Shown piece by piece: positions 45,969-54,205 of a DNA stretch of 54,205 nt (the first letter of the stretch is position 1; the number at the start of each line of letters is the position of its first letter). Below the pieces are notes generated by a model. That model worked only from the letters and a program-made list of their open reading frames with translations, was not told the origin of the DNA and searched no databases. Source of the DNA: an uncultured Ilumatobacter sp. (GTDB lineage: Bacteria > Actinomycetota > Acidimicrobiia > Acidimicrobiales > Ilumatobacteraceae); contig CAJQPY010000036.1 in NCBI GenBank assembly GCA_905480335.1, forward strand, positions 1-54,205. The letters run 5' to 3'. The position numbers were made by a program, and so were the translations under genes.

Positions 45969-48227
45969 TCAGCCGTTGGTCGCCGCAGCGCCGGGCACCG
46001 TTCGATAGGCGTCGTACACCGATTCGATGCTCTTAATGCGGTTGATCACCGAATCGAGGTGTGTTCCGTTTGCCAACTCAAACTCGAAGCGCATCTTCGC
46101 CTCCCGATCAGCACCGGTAATCGTCTCGCACGACACGACGTTGACCCGTTGTTCGACAAGCGCCGTCGCTACATCGGCGAGCAACTTAGATCGGTCGAGC
46201 GCCACTACTTCGATCCCGGCCGTGAAAGTGTTGTTGAACTGCCCCTCACCATCCCAATCGACTTCGATCATTCGCGTCGCCTGCTCCTCCTTCAGTGATC
46301 CTGCGTTTGCGCAATCGACACGATGGACGCTGACCCCGCGACCACGGGTGACGAATCCAGTGATTTCGTCCCCGGGCACCGGGGTACAGCACTGGGCGAG
46401 ACGAACGAGCATGTCGTCAAGCCCTTCAACATGGATGCCGACCTCTTGTCGATGTCCGACGCGTTTCTCGCGGCGCGGCCGGTCGATGGTGGCCGGGAGC
46501 TGGACGTCGTGTTCACCGGAGTGAAAGCCACGTGCTACCCGCTGCGCAACGCTGCGCCCCGAGACGTGGTGCTCACCGATCGCAGCAAGCAGCGCGTCAA
46601 GGTCGACGTAGCTCATCTCCGAAACCACAGCGGCAAGCTCGTCGGACTTCCACATCTGTTGCACCGGCAGCGACTCGCGTCGGAATTCGGCGTGCAGTTC
46701 GTCGCGCCCTGACTCGATCATGTCAACGCGGCGCTCACGACTGAACCATTGCCGAATTCTGTTGCGTGTCCGTGGGGACGCAACGAACCCAAGCCAATCC
46801 TGCGACGGCCCCGCAGATTCCACTTTTGACGTGAAGATTTCGCAAGAATCACCGCTTTGCACCACATGGTCGAGCCCGACAAGTCGCCCGTTGACCTTGG
46901 CCCCAATCGTCGAGTGACCGACCTCAGTGTGAACTGCATATGCGAAGTCGATCGTCGTCGAGCCGACCGGAAGACTGATTACGCGACCTTTAGGCGTAAA
47001 AACGTAAACCTCATCCTGTTCCAAGTCGGTCTTGAGACTCTGCATAAACTGAGCAGGATCGGTCACCTCTTCCTGCCAGTCGATGATGCGGCTGAGCCAG
47101 TCGACCTCACCGGCCTTGGCACCAGAACGGTCCTTGTATGCCCAGTGGGCGGCGATTCCCCACTCGGCGCGCTGATGCATCTCAATGGTGCGAATCTGTA
47201 CCTCAATCGGCTTGCCAGACGGCCCAACCACCGTCGTATGAAGACTTTGATAGAGGTTGAACTTCGGCATCGCGATGTAGTCCTTGAACCGACCGACTAC
47301 CGGCCTCCATCGACCGTGGATACAGCCGAGCGCGGCGTAGCAATCCTTCATCGTCGGCACGACGACGCGGACGGCGACGAGGTCGAAGATGTCATCGAAC
47401 TCAAGCCCTTTCACAACCATCTTCTCGTAGATGCTCCAAAGGTGTTTGCCTCGCCCGGTGACCTCGGCTTCGATATTGAGATCTCCCAGGCGCTGACGAA
47501 TCTCGGCGACTGTCTTGGCTAAATACACGTCTCGTTCGGGCGTTCGTACCCGGACGAGGTGGTCGAGTTCGGCGAAACGCTTCGGATGAAGCGACGCGAA
47601 CGAGAGGTCTTCGAGCTGCTGCTTGAGCTCTTGCATACCGAGCCGGTGTGCAAGCGGCGCGTAGATGTCGAGGGTCTCTTGGGCAATGCGCTGCTGCTTG
47701 TCAAGCGGCATCGCTGCGATCGTGCGCATGTTGTGCAGACGGTCAGCCAACTTGATGACGAGGACCCGCAGGTCCTTCGCCATTGCGACGAGCATCTTGC
47801 GCATCGTTGCTGCCTGCTGCTCTTCACGGCTGTCGAAGCGAATTCGCTCAAGTTTCGTGACCCCGTCAACAATCGCCGCAACCTGGGCGCCGAAGTCTCG
47901 CGCAACGTCATCAACGGTGATTTCGGTGTCCTCCACGGCGTCGTGAAGAAGCGCCGCAACAACGGAGATCTCGTCAAGCCCGATATCGGCAACGATCTGG
48001 GCAACCGCGATCGGATGGTTGATGTAGCTCTCACCGCTACGTCGCATCTGCGACCGATGCGCATCGGATGCAACCCGGTAAGCACGGTTAATATCGCTGA
48101 TCGACGACTTTGGGTGACGTCGCCGATATGCCGCTAGCAACGGTGCGAGTTCTCCCGTCGCCGCTAATGCGCCTGACGACGCGAGATGCTGTCGCCGCCA
48201 CGGGAGGACTCGGTCGACCGTTGCCAC
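45969..48227 (-). CDS. rel: Bifunctional (p)ppGpp synthetase/hydrolase Rel
   Basis: 752 residues, long RSH type. HD hydrolase domain with HDAVED at 95-100 and IKLADRLHNMRTI; synthetase domain with GRFKDYIAMPKFNLYQSLHT and RAEWGIAAHWAYK; TGS domain (VYVFTPKGRVISLPVGSTTIDFAY); zinc/helical region with LAQCCTPVPGDEI; and a C-terminal ACT domain. HD residues are intact and the synthetase loop is RFKD-type, as in bifunctional Rel of Gram-positives. Follows apt by eight bases, as in Streptomyces. GTG start. Confidence 0.97.
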   Translation of the reverse strand: MATVDRVLPWRRQHLASSGALAATGELAPLLAAYRRRHPKSSISDINRAYRVASDAHRSQMRRSGESYINHPIAVAQIVADIGLDEISVVAALLHDAVEDTEITVDDVARDFGAQVAAIVDGVTKLERIRFDSREEQQAATMRKMLVAMAKDLRVLVIKLADRLHNMRTIAAMPLDKQQRIAQETLDIYAPLAHRLGMQELKQQLEDLSFASLHPKRFAELDHLVRVRTPERDVYLAKTVAEIRQRLGDLNIEAEVTGRGKHLWSIYEKMVVKGLEFDDIFDLVAVRVVVPTMKDCYAALGCIHGRWRPVVGRFKDYIAMPKFNLYQSLHTTVVGPSGKPIEVQIRTIEMHQRAEWGIAAHWAYKDRSGAKAGEVDWLSRIIDWQEEVTDPAQFMQSLKTDLEQDEVYVFTPKGRVISLPVGSTTIDFAYAVHTEVGHSTIGAKVNGRLVGLDHVVQSGDSCEIFTSKVESAGPSQDWLGFVASPRTRNRIRQWFSRERRVDMIESGRDELHAEFRRESLPVQQMWKSDELAAVVSEMSYVDLDALLAAIGEHHVSGRSVAQRVARGFHSGEHDVQLPATIDRPRREKRVGHRQEVGIHVEGLDDMLVRLAQCCTPVPGDEITGFVTRGRGVSVHRVDCANAGSLKEEQATRMIEVDWDGEGQFNNTFTAGIEVVALDRSKLLADVATALVEQRVNVVSCETITGADREAKMRFEFELANGTHLDSVINRIKSIESVYDAYRTVPGAAATNG

Positions 48228-48235
48228 ACTGCTCC

Positions 48236-48766
48236 TCAGCTGTAGTGCAGCAGCGACCAGACCGGGCGGTTGCCCAGTCGCGAGCGGCCGTCAAGTTCGT
48301 CGATTTCAACCAGAAAAGCCAACCCGGCAACGATGCCGCCGAGTGTTTCGACGAGGCGAGCGGTCGCCTGGGCAGTTCCACCTGTCGCCAAAACGTCATC
48401 AACGATCAAGATGCGCTCACCAGGATGAATTGCGTCGCGGTGAACCTCCAACTTGTCCACGCCGTATTCGAGTTGATATTCCTCGCGCACCACGGCCCAT
48501 GGAAGCTTGCCCGGCTTGCGAACAGGCACGAAACCTGCACCGAGGCGATGGGCAACCGGGGCTCCGAAAATGAATCCGCGTGACTCGACCCCGACCACTC
48601 GGTCTACGGCGATGGCAGAAAACTCGTCGACGATGGCGTCGACCGATTGGGCGAACGCATGCGCATCACCTAACAGCGGGGTGATGTCACGGAAGTTCAC
48701 ACCCTCGGTCGGGTAGTCCGCTATCTCTCGAACGTACGAGCGGAGTGCGCCGTGATCAGCTGCCAT
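48236..48766 (-). CDS. apt: Adenine phosphoribosyltransferase
   Basis: Salvages adenine to AMP with PRPP. 176 residues: FRDITPLLGDAHAF, VVGVESRGFIFGAPVAHRLGAGFVPVRKPGKLPW, and the PRPP loop ERILIVDDVLATGGTAQATARLVE. ATG at 48766. Between secF and rel, the conserved actinobacterial place. Confidence 0.97.
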   Translation of the reverse strand: MAADHGALRSYVREIADYPTEGVNFRDITPLLGDAHAFAQSVDAIVDEFSAIAVDRVVGVESRGFIFGAPVAHRLGAGFVPVRKPGKLPWAVVREEYQLEYGVDKLEVHRDAIHPGERILIVDDVLATGGTAQATARLVETLGGIVAGLAFLVEIDELDGRSRLGNRPVWSLLHYS

Positions 48767-48785
48767 GGGTGGAGGTTATCGCTGG

Positions 48786-49943
48786 TCAGCGACGCTTCTT
48801 CTTCCGCGGCCGCGGTGGATGCGTCAGAATCCGTTCGGCGGGCTGGTGCACGGCAGCTGTCTTGTCGACATCGATTCGATCGGAGCCATCCTCGGCGTCG
48901 GCTTCGTTGACGTCGGTAGAAATCCGACCACTCACTCCCGCCCCGACAACGGCGGTACGCAGATCTTCGCCGGTTAGTCGTTCGCGGCGGGACTTGCGCC
49001 CAGTGTTCGATCGCAGGGTGGCGAGTAGCGGAGATGCAACAAAAATCGAGGAGTAGACACCTGCGAGCATGCCGACCAGCAGCGCGAGCGCAAATTCCTG
49101 GAGTGCAATCGCACCGAGCAGGCCCGAGCCGATGAGCAGCAACGAGATCACTGGGAGAATCGATGAGATACTCGTGTTGATCGAGCGCATCAGGACTTGA
49201 TTCATGGAGATGTTAACGACGTCCGCATAGGGCATCCGCACGCTTGCGTACTTGCCCTCGTTCTCCTGCACGCGGTCGAACACCACGATCGTGTCGTACA
49301 GGGAGTATCCCAAGATCGTCAGGAACGCTATGACCGTCGCCGGCGTTACCTCGAACTGGAAGACGGTGTACACCCCGACAGCGAGCAACACGTCGTGCGC
49401 CATCGCCGCAAGTGCCGCAATGGCCATCCGCCACTCGAATCGGATCGAGATAAAGATCGCCACAACAATGAGGAAGATCACCAGGGCCCGCACTGCCTTC
49501 TGGGTGATGTCATCACCCCACGACGACGAGGTGAACGCAAAACTGATCTCTTCGACGTCGACGCCCGCAGCGGCCGCAAAACCGTCCGTGATCTGCTGGG
49601 CCTGATCGGTCGGCACGACCTCGATTTGCACTGCAACAAACGACAACGACTCCGCCTCGCGGAGCTGAATCTTTGAGCCAGCGACCGGTACGTCGTTGTC
49701 GCGCAGCACATCTTCGGCCTCATCGACACCGAAGGCCTCACTCGCCGGAACGTCCCACGCCTGACCGCCCTCAAAGTCGAGACCCAGGTTGAGTCCCTGG
49801 ACGAATAACGAGGTGATGGTGACGACCACGACGATAATTGCAACAACGAGCCCGATCCGACGATGGCCATAGAAATCGACAGCGGTCTGACCGCGGTAGA
49901 GCCGGCCGGGACCGGTTGCTGCGATGTGATCGGGACGGTTCAC
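48786..49943 (-). CDS. secF: Protein translocase subunit SecF
   Basis: 385 residues. N-terminal membrane segment (IGLVVAIIVVVVTITSLFV), periplasmic-type domain starting GLNLGLDFEGGQ, then a five-helix membrane part (AVRALVIFLIVVAIFI; GYSLYDTIVVFDRVQEN; LALLVGMLAGVYSSIF). The C-terminal tail of about 70 residues is charged and ends in PRPRKKKRR. With SecD it uses the proton motive force to help pull proteins through SecYEG. GTG start overlaps the secD stop. Confidence 0.96.
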   Translation of the reverse strand: MNRPDHIAATGPGRLYRGQTAVDFYGHRRIGLVVAIIVVVVTITSLFVQGLNLGLDFEGGQAWDVPASEAFGVDEAEDVLRDNDVPVAGSKIQLREAESLSFVAVQIEVVPTDQAQQITDGFAAAAGVDVEEISFAFTSSSWGDDITQKAVRALVIFLIVVAIFISIRFEWRMAIAALAAMAHDVLLAVGVYTVFQFEVTPATVIAFLTILGYSLYDTIVVFDRVQENEGKYASVRMPYADVVNISMNQVLMRSINTSISSILPVISLLLIGSGLLGAIALQEFALALLVGMLAGVYSSIFVASPLLATLRSNTGRKSRRERLTGEDLRTAVVGAGVSGRISTDVNEADAEDGSDRIDVDKTAAVHQPAERILTHPPRPRKKKRR

Positions 49944-51436
49944 GATGCGACCTCCAAGCCAAACGCCTTACGGCCCGCCATAAACTTGCTGCGGGCGAGC
50001 AACAGCACGGCCGGTCGCGTGAAGAAGTAGCACACGAACAGGTCACACAGCGTCGTGATCCCGAGGAATAGTGCAAATCCCCGCACCGAACCCACGCTGA
50101 GTGAAAACAGAATTGCCGCACCAATGACCGACACGAGGTCAGCCGACCAGATCGTGCGCCAGGTCATCTTGAAGCTGCGCGGGGCCGCGTTCTTCAACGT
50201 CCGCCCGTTGCGGATCTCATCCTTCATCCTCTCAAAGAACACGACGTAGCTGTCCACGGTGACGCCGATTGCCACGATGATGCCCGTCACGCCAGCGAGA
50301 CTGAGTGAGTAGTTCGTGGCGCTCGACACGAACGCTGCGACGCTAAATACCGTCATCGCCCAGATCGTGAGACCACCAAGAATCACCAGGGCAATCCAGC
50401 GGTAATAGGCAAGCAGGAAGATGAGGACCAGCACGAGCCCGATGAATCCTGCAATCACCGACGCCCTCAGTGACTCCTGACCGGCAGCGGGCGAAATCGT
50501 CTGCGCTTCCTGGGCGACCATTTCGACGGGGAACGCACCGCGGTTCAAGATGTTGGCGAGGTCTTCGGCCTCACTCTGAGTGAAGCTGCCTGTGATCGAG
50601 ACGGCGCCATCGAAGACCGGCTGATTCACCGATGGTGCCGACTGGATGACATCGTCGAGAACGATGGCAAGTTGCCCGTTGGAACCCGGAATCGTCCGTG
50701 GACATGTTGGTGTGCCGTTGAAGCACTGCGTGGCCAGTGTGTTCCAGGTTTCCGTTCCCGTCCGACCGTCTGGCCCGGTCCCTCCGTTAAGTTCGACGTT
50801 GACCTGGAATCCGAGCGAGTTGTCGACCACGGCACTCTGACGTTCGAACACCTCACCTGTACCTTGCGCCGGCCCGACGCACAGCACTTGGCCGTCGCGT
50901 GTGGGCAACAGTTCGGCACCGGAAGTCGGCGGAAGTCCGGACTCGTCGGGGAGTAGTGGCAGGTCAAGAACGGGAGTGGGCTCGGACGGGGTGCGCAACG
51001 AACGCCGACCGACGGTGTCGTCGGGAACGGACACGGGATCGACGCTGACTCCGTCGAGCGGGGTTTCTGGAGCGAAACCGCTGGAGCACTCACTGCTTTC
51101 CACGACGGGGCGGAGTTCGACGATGCCAGACACGTCGACGGCTTCAAGCGCCGCTTGCTGGTCCTTCACCCCTGGGAGTTCGACGACGATCGTGTCGCCC
51201 TGGACACGCACGTTCGGCTCGGCAATTCCGCTCCGCTCAAGTTCGTCGCGAATGAGGTCACGGATCACCGTAAGGTCCTCACCGCTTGCGTCCTCGGCCG
51301 GTTCAAGAATGACGCTGGCGCCGCCCTGCAGGTCAAGCCCGAGCAGCGGTGTCGTGCCGGTTGCCAAGTTCGCAGTGAAAATCGCAATGACGGCGACGGT
51401 CGTCGCCAGAAACGACATCCAGAGGCGACGCTTCAT
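49940..51436 (-). CDS. secD: Protein translocase subunit SecD
   Basis: 498 residues. N-terminal transmembrane helix, LLGLDLQGGASVILEP (P1 head start), a long external region with a Pro/Ser/Asp-rich insert (residues about 120-210), then GSFTQSEAEDLANILNRGAFPVEM and six membrane helices including IIVAIGVTVDSYVVFFERMKDE. A DxxxR-like charged element in the membrane part fits proton use. Start ATG overlaps the yajC stop by one base. Confidence 0.96.
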   Translation of the reverse strand: MKRRLWMSFLATTVAVIAIFTANLATGTTPLLGLDLQGGASVILEPAEDASGEDLTVIRDLIRDELERSGIAEPNVRVQGDTIVVELPGVKDQQAALEAVDVSGIVELRPVVESSECSSGFAPETPLDGVSVDPVSVPDDTVGRRSLRTPSEPTPVLDLPLLPDESGLPPTSGAELLPTRDGQVLCVGPAQGTGEVFERQSAVVDNSLGFQVNVELNGGTGPDGRTGTETWNTLATQCFNGTPTCPRTIPGSNGQLAIVLDDVIQSAPSVNQPVFDGAVSITGSFTQSEAEDLANILNRGAFPVEMVAQEAQTISPAAGQESLRASVIAGFIGLVLVLIFLLAYYRWIALVILGGLTIWAMTVFSVAAFVSSATNYSLSLAGVTGIIVAIGVTVDSYVVFFERMKDEIRNGRTLKNAAPRSFKMTWRTIWSADLVSVIGAAILFSLSVGSVRGFALFLGITTLCDLFVCYFFTRPAVLLLARSKFMAGRKAFGLEVAS

Positions 51437-51834
51437 CAGTCGCCGTCAACCGTCTCGGCGGTGGCATCGTCGTCATGGTCATCGCCCTCACCAGCGTCGG
51501 ACTCTGGTTCGTTCTTGTCGTCGGTAAGGCGACCCTGAATACCGCCACGTGCGATCCGGACCTGGACGTCGTTATCGATTTCGAGCCAGAACCGAGTCGG
51601 ACCGTCTTCGCCCGTCAGCGTGCCGATGATGCCCGACGTCGTTATCACTTCGTCGCCGATCTCAAGCGTCGACTGCAGTTTGGCGGCGTCCTTACGGCGC
51701 TTGCTGTTCGGGCGGATGATCAGGAAGTACATCGCAACGAGCATCAGGGGCAGCAATAGGAACGAAACGAAGCTGCCTCCGCTGGAGGATTCCGATTCGG
51801 CTCCGGATACGAGGATCGTGGTTAGTTCAGTCAT
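51436..51834 (-). CDS. yajC: Preprotein translocase subunit YajC
   Basis: 132 residues with one membrane helix (FVSFLLLPLMLVAMYFLII), then the RPNSKRRKDAAKLQSTLEIGDEVITTSGIIGTLTG motif of YajC and an Asp/Glu-rich tail. Associates with SecDF. ATG 51834 chosen; an in-frame start at 51858 would overlap tgt by ten bases. Confidence 0.94.
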   Translation of the reverse strand: MTELTTILVSGAESESSSGGSFVSFLLLPLMLVAMYFLIIRPNSKRRKDAAKLQSTLEIGDEVITTSGIIGTLTGEDGPTRFWLEIDNDVQVRIARGGIQGRLTDDKNEPESDAGEGDDHDDDATAETVDGD

Positions 51835-51848
51835 GGCGGCAGCTGATG

Positions 51849-52946
51849 CTATCCCCACACAGCAAGCAGATCGCGGCGCATCGACTCGAAGCTGCCCTTA
51901 TGGATAGCTGCGCGCATTCTGTCCATGAGATCGATGGTCCACGAAATATTGTGAATGGACAACAACCGCGACGCCGTCGGCTCTCGGACTTGGAGCAGAT
52001 GCCGGATGTAGCCACGGCTGTGTCGCGCGCAAACCTCGCAGGGGCATTCCAGGTCTAACGGCTCGTCGAGCTCGGCGTTGCGTGCGGCTTTTGCCTGGAA
52101 TCGACCGGATGAGGTGAGAGCCGTCCCGTGGCGTCCCAGTCGCGTCTGCATTACACAGTCGAACTGGTCGACCCCGAGGCCAACCGCCTCAATCAGCGAT
52201 GCCGGGTCGCCGACGCCCATGAGGTAGCGCGGCCGATCGGCCGGCAGGTGCTCGATTGCGGCGGCGAGTGCGGGCAACATCTGTTCGCGCGTTTCGCCCA
52301 CCGAGAGACCACCGATGCCGTACCCATCGAAGCCAATTTCTACGGTGCGCTGGGCACTTTCGGCACGCATTACCTCAGAAATCCCGCCCTGCACGATACC
52401 GAAAAGAGCCTGATCAGGTCGTGTGTGGGCGTTCTTCGCCCGCTGTGCCCATGCTGTGGTCCGCTCGAGAGCTCGGCGCACGACGTCGGGGGGGCTTGGC
52501 AGCGGCGGGCACTGATCGAGCACCATTTGGATGTCTGCGCCGAGCTGTTCCTGCACGCGGACGGCATTCTCCGGGGTGAAGCGCACCGTCGAACCGTCGT
52601 ACGTGCTCTTAAAAGTCACGCCATCGTCGTCGACTTTAGGATTCAGTGAGAACACCTGGAATCCGCCAGAGTCCGTGAGGGTCAGCCCCCTCCATCCTGC
52701 AAACGAGCCGAGACCGCCGAACGTCTGGATGAGTTCTGCTCCAGGCCGAAGCATTAGGTGGTACGTATTGCCGAGAACGATCTGGGCTCCGATGCGCTCG
52801 TAGTCAGCGGCGCTCAGGTACTTAATTGCTCCGCGGGTCCCGACGGGCATAAACAGCGGCGTCGTGTAACTCCCCGATGCGGTCGTTGCCGTGCCCGCCC
52901 GAGCCGCTCCATCGAGCGCATCAACGGCTAAGTCGACCGCGCGCAT
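51849..52946 (-). CDS. tgt: Queuine tRNA-ribosyltransferase
   Basis: Exchanges guanine 34 of tRNA for preQ1. 365 residues: TLTDSGGFQVFSL, FGIVQGGISEVMRAESAQ, IGGLSVGE, the nucleophile Asp in QFDCVMQTR, and zinc ligands CPCEVC with His in LLSIHN. Two differences from the textbook bacterial sequence: LDQCPP where DECTP/DECPP is common, and QTRLGRHG for PTRNARHG. ATG 52946 is preceded by an in-frame TTG. It lies between queA and yajC. Confidence 0.95.
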   Translation of the reverse strand: MRAVDLAVDALDGAARAGTATTASGSYTTPLFMPVGTRGAIKYLSAADYERIGAQIVLGNTYHLMLRPGAELIQTFGGLGSFAGWRGLTLTDSGGFQVFSLNPKVDDDGVTFKSTYDGSTVRFTPENAVRVQEQLGADIQMVLDQCPPLPSPPDVVRRALERTTAWAQRAKNAHTRPDQALFGIVQGGISEVMRAESAQRTVEIGFDGYGIGGLSVGETREQMLPALAAAIEHLPADRPRYLMGVGDPASLIEAVGLGVDQFDCVMQTRLGRHGTALTSSGRFQAKAARNAELDEPLDLECPCEVCARHSRGYIRHLLQVREPTASRLLSIHNISWTIDLMDRMRAAIHKGSFESMRRDLLAVWG

Positions 52947-53044
52947 CAACGCAACCGGTCCAACAGCATGGCGTTCCCGATCCCTATTTTACGGACCGAT
53001 AGCAGCGAGCCCCTCATACAGACTGCCTATCGTCCCGCAACGCG

Positions 53045-53070
53045 AAAAACCGCTGCCGGCACAGGGCCGG
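53045..53070 (-). terminator. Weak terminator-like hairpin after queA
   Basis: CCGGC-CCTGT-GCCGG on the minus strand, followed by six bases and TTTTT, starting three bases after the queA stop. The stem is only five bp and the T run is spaced away, so it may only attenuate. The rest of the 126-bp gap to tgt shows nothing definite. Confidence 0.3.
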
Positions 53071-53072
53071 GA

Positions 53073-54098
53073 CTACATCCCTTCAGTTCTTGTAAGCAAC
53101 ATCGCGTCGCCAAAACTCAGGAACCGGTATTGGTCGGCGAGGGCGATCTCGTACATGGTGCGCCAGCGGTCTCCGACAAACGCATCGATCATCATCAGCA
53201 GTGTGCTTTTCGGCAGATGGAAATTGGTCATCAACATGTCGACGAGTTGCCAGTCGAATCCACGATGGATGAACAGATCCGTCCGCCCGGCGAGCTCGCC
53301 GCGGGCGGCCGCTGACTCCAGAGCGCGCACGGCGGTCGTCCCGACAGCCACCACTCGACCACCTTCGGCCCGAGTCTCGAGACATGCCTGCATTGTCGCA
53401 CCGGGTACCTGGTACCGCTCAGTGTGCATCGAGTGGTTCAGCGGATCGTCGGTGCTGATCGGCTGGAACGTGTCGAGCCCGACGTGGAGTTCGACCGTCA
53501 CCCGGCGAACGCCGCGCTCGTCGAGACGCGTGAGCAACTCGGGCGTGAAGTGCAGACCGGCCGTCGGAGCGGCGGCGGATCCCGGCTCCCTCGCGTACAC
53601 GGTCTGGTAGCGGTCGGGGTCGGCGAGGCGTTCGGTGATGTACGGCGGAAGCGGCATCTCACCGTGTGCGTCGAGAGTTGCGAGCGGGTCCGCGCTCCCC
53701 AGCAACTCCACGTGGAACGTGTCGCCCGCCACGGTGCGCTCCCCCATCCTCACCATCGGTTCAGCACCGTCGAACAACACCTCGCCGACCCTCAGCTTCT
53801 TGCCGGGCCGGGCGAGCGCCTCCCAGTGATGACGGGCACCGTCGGTGGGCTCGAGCAGGAGGAGCTCGGCCGCTCCCCCCGTCGCCCGGCGCAATCGGAG
53901 ACGGGCGGGCACCACCTTGGTCTCGTTGACCACCAGGAGATCCCCGGGCTGGAGCAGATCCGGCAGATCCCTGACGTGGCGGTGTTCGGGTGGTCGGTCA
54001 CCTTTGTCGACGAGGAGTCGGGCAGCGTCGCGCGGCTCGATCGGAGTCTGCGCGATCCGCTCGGGCGGGAGGTCGTAGTCGAAGTCGGCGAGTTCCAC
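53073..54098 (-). CDS. queA: S-adenosylmethionine:tRNA ribosyltransferase-isomerase
   Basis: Adds the epoxycyclopentane part of queuosine to preQ1-tRNA. 341 residues: FDYDLPPERIAQTPIEPRDAARLLV at the N-terminus, NETKVVPARLR, LLLEPTDGARHHWEALARPGKKLRVGE, TAGLHFTPELL, HVGLDTFQPI, and NFHLPKSTLLMM near the end. Substrate carrier tRNA is prepared by the Tgt encoded next. GTG start 28 bases after ruvB. Confidence 0.96.
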   Translation of the reverse strand: MELADFDYDLPPERIAQTPIEPRDAARLLVDKGDRPPEHRHVRDLPDLLQPGDLLVVNETKVVPARLRLRRATGGAAELLLLEPTDGARHHWEALARPGKKLRVGEVLFDGAEPMVRMGERTVAGDTFHVELLGSADPLATLDAHGEMPLPPYITERLADPDRYQTVYAREPGSAAAPTAGLHFTPELLTRLDERGVRRVTVELHVGLDTFQPISTDDPLNHSMHTERYQVPGATMQACLETRAEGGRVVAVGTTAVRALESAAARGELAGRTDLFIHRGFDWQLVDMLMTNFHLPKSTLLMMIDAFVGDRWRTMYEIALADQYRFLSFGDAMLLTRTEGM

Positions 54099-54126
54099 AG
54101 CGGCGGCGACGCAGCAGTCGGCCGCG

Positions 54127-54205
54127 TCAGTCGAACAGTGTGCCGGTCACGACGTCGGTCGGCGCCGTGAGACCCATGTGGTCGTATGCACCGGCCAAGG
54201 CGATG
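54127..54205 (-). CDS. ruvB: Holliday junction helicase RuvB, C-terminal fragment
   Basis: Only the last 25 codons are visible, reading IALAGAYDHMGLTAP and ending TGTLFD. The A-x-x-H-x-G pattern near the end and the position upstream of queA fit the winged-helix C-terminus of RuvB. The rest lies outside the window, so the call rests on a short stretch plus context. Confidence 0.55.
   Translation of the reverse strand, partial: IALAGAYDHMGLTAPTDVVTGTLFD

Overview
The window is GC-rich, densely packed bacterial chromosome, about 54 kb with roughly 50 protein genes and no rRNA, tRNA, IS element, prophage or CRISPR array that I could see. Several features point to a high-GC Gram-positive, and within Actinobacteria probably an Acidimicrobiia-like lineage (the class is inference). 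They are: an actinobacterial integration host factor (mIHF) beside gmk-rpoZ-coaBC-metK; a PriA without a Walker A helicase motif; a DUF1844 gene next to infC; the order ruvB-queA-tgt-yajC-secD-secF-apt-rel-hisS-aspS; and frequent leaderless starts with a TANNNT box 6-7 nt before the start codon.

Layout. 1-1986: end of a Baeyer-Villiger-type flavin monooxygenase, a crotonase and a short-chain dehydrogenase (lipid, ketone or steroid-like catabolism). 1996-8148 (minus): arginine operon argC-B-D-F-R-H with four-base overlaps between most of its genes and two ArgR boxes in front of argC; argJ and argG are absent. 8259-12610: yqgE facing an ACT-domain gene and pheT-pheS. 12817-16135: accessory genes (epoxide-hydrolase-like protein, carotenoid oxygenase) interleaved with an rRNA methyltransferase. 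16187-17651 (minus): infC-rpmI-rplT with a structured leader, a likely ATA start for IF3 and a terminator. 17671-22718: DUF1844, ATL repair protein, cold-shock-like protein, hisG, mog, rsmB, fmt, def.

22738-27275 (plus) is the accessory island and the most interesting part. It holds a RsmC-like methyltransferase, then three genes with ATGA overlaps: an NPP/alkaline-phosphatase-superfamily hydrolase, a PhnY-like Fe(II)/2-oxoglutarate oxygenase and a PhnZ-like HD diiron oxygenase. I read these three as an oxidative phosphonate C-P cleavage cassette with an added hydrolase that could free or pre-process the phosphonate. A 518-bp stretch with remnants of a decayed small gene and an alpha/beta hydrolase follow. 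The island sits between priA and def.

27285-41048 (minus): priA, metK, coaBC, rpoZ, gmk, mihF, then the pyrimidine operon pyrR-B-C-carA-carB-pyrD (read right to left). The pyrR leader carries a PyrR-binding hairpin just before the ribosome binding site. 41165-42877: an N-acyl-D-amino-acid deacylase-like amidohydrolase on the plus strand. 42891-54205 (minus): aspS, hisS, rel, apt, secF, secD, yajC, tgt, queA and the last codons of ruvB.

All calls come from reading protein motifs, gene order and sequence; no database search was run.
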